DNA of 64,000 bases, from NCBI GenBank assembly GCA_017301995.1, contig JAFLEH010000016.1, positions 1 through 64,000 on the forward strand, in the 5' to 3' direction. The stretch comes from Verrucomicrobiota bacterium (GTDB lineage Bacteria; Verrucomicrobiota; Verrucomicrobiia; Verrucomicrobiales; Akkermansiaceae). The notes under the pieces were generated by a model. That model was given only the letters and a program-made list of their open reading frames with translations. It was not told the origin of the DNA and did not search any database. Made by a program: the position numbers and the translations under genes. Below, one piece after another: positions 61,201-64,000 of this stretch (positions are counted from its first letter, which is position 1; each line of letters begins with the position of its first letter).

Positions 61201-64000
61201 GCCGCCGTAGGTGGAGTCCGCCGCCGAGCTCAGGGTCAGTGTGGCGGGTCCAGCGCCATTGTTTCGAACGGATGCCGGTCGCGCGCCTTTGAGCAAGCCG
61301 ACGAGCGTTTGGTTGTAGCCGTTGAGGTCGAAGATGCCCGTGTCGCCCGCGGTGCCGCTGGTGCCGACGCTGAGAGTGGCGTTGGTGGCGATGCCATCGT
61401 TGGCGGCCAGTTTGAGCGTGCCGTCCACCACTTGAATCGCCGTGTAGTTGCCGCCGCCGCCCAGTTCCACGGTCCCCTGGCGGACCAGCACGGACACGCC
61501 GTTGGGAGAAGTCACCGGACCCATAATCCGCAAGACCGAGGCCGAGCCCTTGGTCGAGGCAAAATGCCCGCCGCCGCCGACGGATTTCAGAATCTCCACG
61601 GGGCCATTGACGATGGCGGTGGAAACCGTGGCATTGTCACCGGCGTAGCTGGTAATGGCGGAAACCCCGGTCGCCGCATCGGAATCCAGGGTGAAGCCGT
61701 TGGCCACTGGCAGAACCACATTGGTGCCGAGTTGCACGCGGGTGGTGCGGGCCACAGTGCCGTTGCTCTGGATGGTGATCGCTCCGGTACCGAACGCGGT
61801 GTTGCTGTTGGCCACCACGATGGCCCCCTTCACGGTGGTTCCGCCGCTATAGGTGTTCGCGCCGGAAAGGGTGAGGGTCGTGTCCGTGGCGGTGTTGTAG
61901 TTGCTCAGTTCGAGGAGGGTGAGCGGGGAGGTTTCGCCGATGTTGCCGGTCAGGGTGCCGGTGGAGCCATAGGCGGTGATGCGGGCATCGGTTGCCAGGG
62001 TGATGGGACCGCTGAGGGTATTGCCCTTCAACTGGATGGCGCCGAGATTGCCGGCCGTCTCACTGAATCCGATGCCCCCGATGGTGAAGGCATTGGTGCA
62101 GGTGCCCGCTCCGACAATGTAGGCTTGGGCTCCATCGGCCACCGTGACCGTGCCGGTCCCGAAGGAACTCACCGAGCCAGCATTTACGCGTCCGCCGTTG
62201 ATGATGGTACCGCCGTCATAAGTGTTGGCCCCATTGAGGACGAGAATGCCGGTGGAGCCTTCCTTGGTCAGGCTGAAAGAGCCGGCGCCATCGGTGAGGA
62301 TGCCGCCGATCGTGTGCGCGATGCTGGTACCGGTGGGAACATCAATGGTGGTGTTGCCAAGAAGCGTGGCGGCGCCATTGATGGTCAACGCGCCGGTGTT
62401 GGTGACGTCACCTAGAACGATGGAACCGCTCAGGGCAAGGCCGTTGGCCAGCGTGCGGGCAGTCGTACTATCGGAAGACAACTGACCGCCAGCCAGGGTG
62501 ATGACGCCGGTGCCCAGGGCGGTGGCGCTGCCAACCCGGAGGCGGCCGGCGTTGAGAGTGGCGCCGCCAGCGAAGGTGTTGGCGGAGGTAATGGTGAGAA
62601 TGCCGGTGCCGCTCTTGGTCAGGCTGCCGAAACCGCCGATAAGTCCCGGCCCCGCGATCGAGTAGTCGATGGCGCTGTGATCAAAGGTCATTTTGCCGGG
62701 GCTCACGGTGACTCCCGTGGGAATGACGATCGCGGGATTCTTCATCGCCAGGGAGGATGTGGAAAGTGCCGCCACCAGCCCGCTGCCGTCGTTGGAGGCG
62801 GCGTGGGCGACCGTCACAAGGGCGCTGGCGGCCCCGCTGGCCTCGATCGCGGCTTTGACATCGCTGGCGGTGCTGATGAGCGCATTGGATGAATTGGTTC
62901 CCAGCGAGACGGTGATGGCCGAGCCGTCAACCGTCACGGACAGCGGCGAGTCGGCGACAAAGGGATCCGCGTATTCGATGGAAACGGCCTCTCCGGCCAC
63001 GCCGGAGGCCACGGCGGTGAAGACCAGATCGTTGTTGGTGGCGGCGGTGAGATTGGTGGTGAGGGACGCGTTGGCGGACGCCGTCTCGTCGAAAGTGACG
63101 GTGTCGAGATTGTAGAATGTGGTTGGGTTGATGCCTTCTTTCCAGTTGATATCGGTCGAGTTCCAATTTCCACTGGCCGCACCGGTCCAAGTCACATCGC
63201 CAGTGACCAGCGTCAGGTTGACCTCGCCACCGCCGACCGTAAACTCGGTGCCCGCGCGGTAGGCACCCATGCCACCAGGCAGCGTGAGGTTGGCGGTGCC
63301 ACCCGCGGCGAGGGTCGAGTAGGCAAGAATCTTCACCGGGCCGGGCGCTGCCGGCGCGGTGAGGTTGACCGTATTGGTGCCGGTGAGGCTGAGGCTGCCA
63401 AGCGTCCCGAGACTTGCGGGAGTGGCGGGGTTGGCATAGATCGCACCGCCGTTCAGGGTGAGCGCGGTGGTGACGGTGCCTTCTCCACCAAGGCCCCCGG
63501 CAGCGGCAAGAGTGACGGAACCGCCCAGATTGGAATCGAGGTTGACGCGGCCGGCGGACACCGTTAGGGAACCGTTGAAGCTGGTGTTGAGGCCATTCAA
63601 AGTGACGGTGCCGGTGCCGGTCTTGGTAACAGCGGATGTTCCGGTCCAGCTTCCGGAGGAAACGAACGAGTTGGCGGTGTTTTGCAGGTTGAGTGTGTTG
63701 GCCGTTCCATTCCAGGCGATGTTGGAAGCGACGGTGGACGAGTTGGTGGTTCCGCCTCCGCCAAGCACCAGGGTGGAGGTTCCCTCCATGATCAGATCCC
63801 GGGAAATGTCCATTGTCCCTGAGTTGCGCGAGACGAAAAGCTGGGCGGCGTTACGGACGGTAATATTTCCCGGCCCGCCGACCGTGAGCGGCAGGCTGGC
63901 ACCGGCGTTCAGCTTCAGAGCACCCGCTTCCACGATGAAATGCCCCGGCCCGGCGACATTGGCCGCGGCGACGACCAGTTGGCCCGCACCTTTCTTGGTG
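58297..64000 (-). CDS. Giant autotransporter-type beta-repeat surface protein (5' part outside window)
   Basis: The frame is open from the window edge to the stop at 58297, giving about 1900 residues without a start. The body is passenger-type repeats (ANTYSGGTTVKGAIVVANSN, STSFTGSLSVTEGGINLPTG, NTSFNGSLTVSAGRVNLDSN) alternating with interdomain blocks such as VDLTWTGTGGSNWDINTTSNWNNP. The C-terminus contains a calcium-binding-like PGVDFDGDGLDNGIEFVIGSDP and a final beta-sandwich (TVTIPMAPDAKKFARVKADIP), the usual verrucomicrobial C-terminal module; no PEP-CTERM helix and no beta-barrel is seen. An inserted domain at about 62730-63080 is discussed separately. Second member of this class in the window. 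Confidence 0.85.
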   Translation of the reverse strand, partial: TKKGAGQLVVAAANVAGPGHFIVEAGALKLNAGASLPLTVGGPGNITVRNAAQLFVSRNSGTMDISRDLIMEGTSTLVLGGGGTTNSSTVASNIAWNGTANTLNLQNTANSFVSSGSWTGTSAVTKTGTGTVTLNGLNTSFNGSLTVSAGRVNLDSNLGGSVTLAAAGGLGGEGTVTTALTLNGGAIYANPATPASLGTLGSLSLTGTNTVNLTAPAAPGPVKILAYSTLAAGGTANLTLPGGMGAYRAGTEFTVGGGEVNLTLVTGDVTWTGAASGNWNSTDINWKEGINPTTFYNLDTVTFDETASANASLTTNLTAATNNDLVFTAVASGVAGEAVSIEYADPFVADSPLSVTVDGSAITVSLGTNSSNALISTASDVKAAIEASGAASALVTVAHAASNDGSGLVAALSTSSLAMKNPAIVIPTGVTVSPGKMTFDHSAIDYSIAGPGLIGGFGSLTKSGTGILTITSANTFAGGATLNAGRLRVGSATALGTGVITLAGGQLSSDSTTARTLANGLALSGSIVLGDVTNTGALTINGAATLLGNTTIDVPTGTSIAHTIGGILTDGAGSFSLTKEGSTGILVLNGANTYDGGTIINGGRVNAGSVSSFGTGTVTVADGAQAYIVGAGTCTNAFTIGGIGFSETAGNLGAIQLKGNTLSGPITLATDARITAYGSTGTLTGNIGETSPLTLLELSNYNTATDTTLTLSGANTYSGGTTVKGAIVVANSNTAFGTGAITIQSNGTVARTTRVQLGTNVVLPVANGFTLDSDAATGVSAITSYAGDNATVSTAIVNGPVEILKSVGGGGHFASTKGSASVLRIMGPVTSPNGVSVLVRQGTVELGGGGNYTAIQVVDGTLKLAANDGIATNATLSVGTSGTAGDTGIFDLNGYNQTLVGLLKGARPASVRNNGAGPATLTLSSAADSTYGGTFDDATSALSLVKSGAGTLTLSGASTSFTGSLSVTEGGINLPTGATLGGTGATASFDANTTLSGEGTFGGNLTLNGAALNVNGSTPLGVLAAGTLNTTGGVTVNLQSVPTTPGPIEVIAFTGGLTGAFSNFTLAGASNYRTPVFSVAANAVNLTLGTPVDLTWTGTGGSNWDINTTSNWNNPSLTPSTFLFADNVTFGNTGGGTIGVPASVNAGNLVINSNDNWLFQGAGTVSASTVTKDGSGSATFECPVEFADITLTNGVLRLSPPTGVTAAIPGTITGAGTLAKGGEGVLSIPSANAGFTGSMVISKGEVVPGNNNAFGTAKVVFGDATTLPADVCTLTLNTGIALATPQVEISDTCTDARITGTGGAITGTTITKKGTGRLTIGHPTDRATATNYVTGGSTVVVEKGTLAFSSVTALATGTAITLGNANSGSDDTVFEIPCTTAAADQVMIDAAFTLGTLDGGSTSKAIVRFAGNAPTNPGNPRINGTLNLNGRDLVLENTSLIDNPATSGLYNFGALISGTGNVRIRCGTNPDGSYNGKPRARLINTANTWTGDLYIETGMLQIGNGGGGSYNAIPDAAVVYMSAGTNLGIGSNGDTFQGLVGGAATEAVPYAAGIAVNANGGSSWRITLATGAASTASYVFGGTMADGGTRALGLTKSGGATQTLNGACTHTGTTTLSGGKLIVNNTYASAITVAAGATLGGTMTSTNSITATAAAARIAPGNSTGTMSAASANLATGGILDLEIDDASTPKCDKLAVTGTLNVSNATLNLLPVGVPTAPVYVIASYGTLTGTFGTVTGKPSNYNLVYNYNDGVSSNNIALVLNDPYLGWLAGYGALTGANRAPGVDFDGDGLDNGIEFVIGSDPTAFTGPGTAGFPSATVTGGNLVFTFKRSTASKAYAVTAETSTDLATWPPANAYLIPTVDGTTGAVTVAGESVTVTIPMAPDAKKFARVKADIPFTP

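Noticed and set aside
60000..63900. Recent DNA-level tandem duplication in the giant gene
   Set aside because: Repeats are similar at protein level but diverged in DNA; I found no long identical unit.

Overview
This is a 64-kb slice of a GC-rich bacterial chromosome, almost certainly from the phylum Verrucomicrobiota, close to the Luteolibacter/Haloferula type of Verrucomicrobiales. The pointers are a Verru_Chthon cassette protein A, a PEP-CTERM protein and a giant protein built of autotransporter-type beta-strand repeats, two HzsA-related multiheme proteins, a sulfatase, a GH172 (DUF2961) hydrolase, a Tat-exported Gfo/Idh/MocA oxidoreductase beside ThuA, and Gram-negative envelope genes (lpxA, lptF/G). 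All functions are assigned by reading; no database search was run.

Layout. 1-670: the tail of an IS5-type transposase joined to a 5'-truncated YgjP metalloprotease, then tRNA-Val(GAC). 0.9-7 kb: lpxA, an LPS-export permease, a protein with twelve identical 9-bp repeats, a SufR-like regulator without its cysteines, and a large repeat-rich lipoprotein. 7-12.6 kb: a sugar/surface-catabolism group (propeller-HEAT protein coupled to a SPOUT methylase, divergent from ThuA and an oxidoreductase). 12.7-19.6 kb: Uma2 nuclease, Dabb protein, YgiQ, DUF5984, and a four-gene complex I cluster nuoB-C-D-I.

19.6-23.1 kb is the one clearly accessory stretch. Five small ORFs, four of them membrane proteins and one a lipoprotein, all lie on the minus strand. 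Each is preceded by a GTTRRRY-like box. Between them lie imperfect palindromes of about 95 bp with bulged bases, and a duplicated promoter-leader block (TTGACA-17-TAGGAA, about 110-nt leader, ending GTTAGC). I read this as a candidate integron-like cassette array; no integrase is present in the window.

23-37 kb: trmD, agmatine deiminase, Nif3, the PEP-CTERM beta-repeat protein, an HzsA-like diheme protein, GH172, a heparinase-type lyase, mini-RNase III and an RbsD/FucU-like lipoprotein. 37-50 kb: PIN-PhoH ATPase, a yiaV-yiaW pair, a DUF4136 lipoprotein, a minimal K+ channel, a YVTN-propeller diheme protein next to a triheme HzsA-like protein, an aldo/keto reductase, mutM, a sugar-nucleotidyltransferase and menB. 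50-58 kb: Verru_Chthon protein A, an unknown secreted protein, sulfatase and lepA. 58.3 kb to the end: the C-terminal part of a giant beta-repeat surface protein whose start lies outside the window.

At the base-composition scale the pentamer CTAAC/GTTAG is used in every codon phase and between genes, far more often than its same-composition sibling CTAAG/CTTAG, and it calls up otherwise rare codons.
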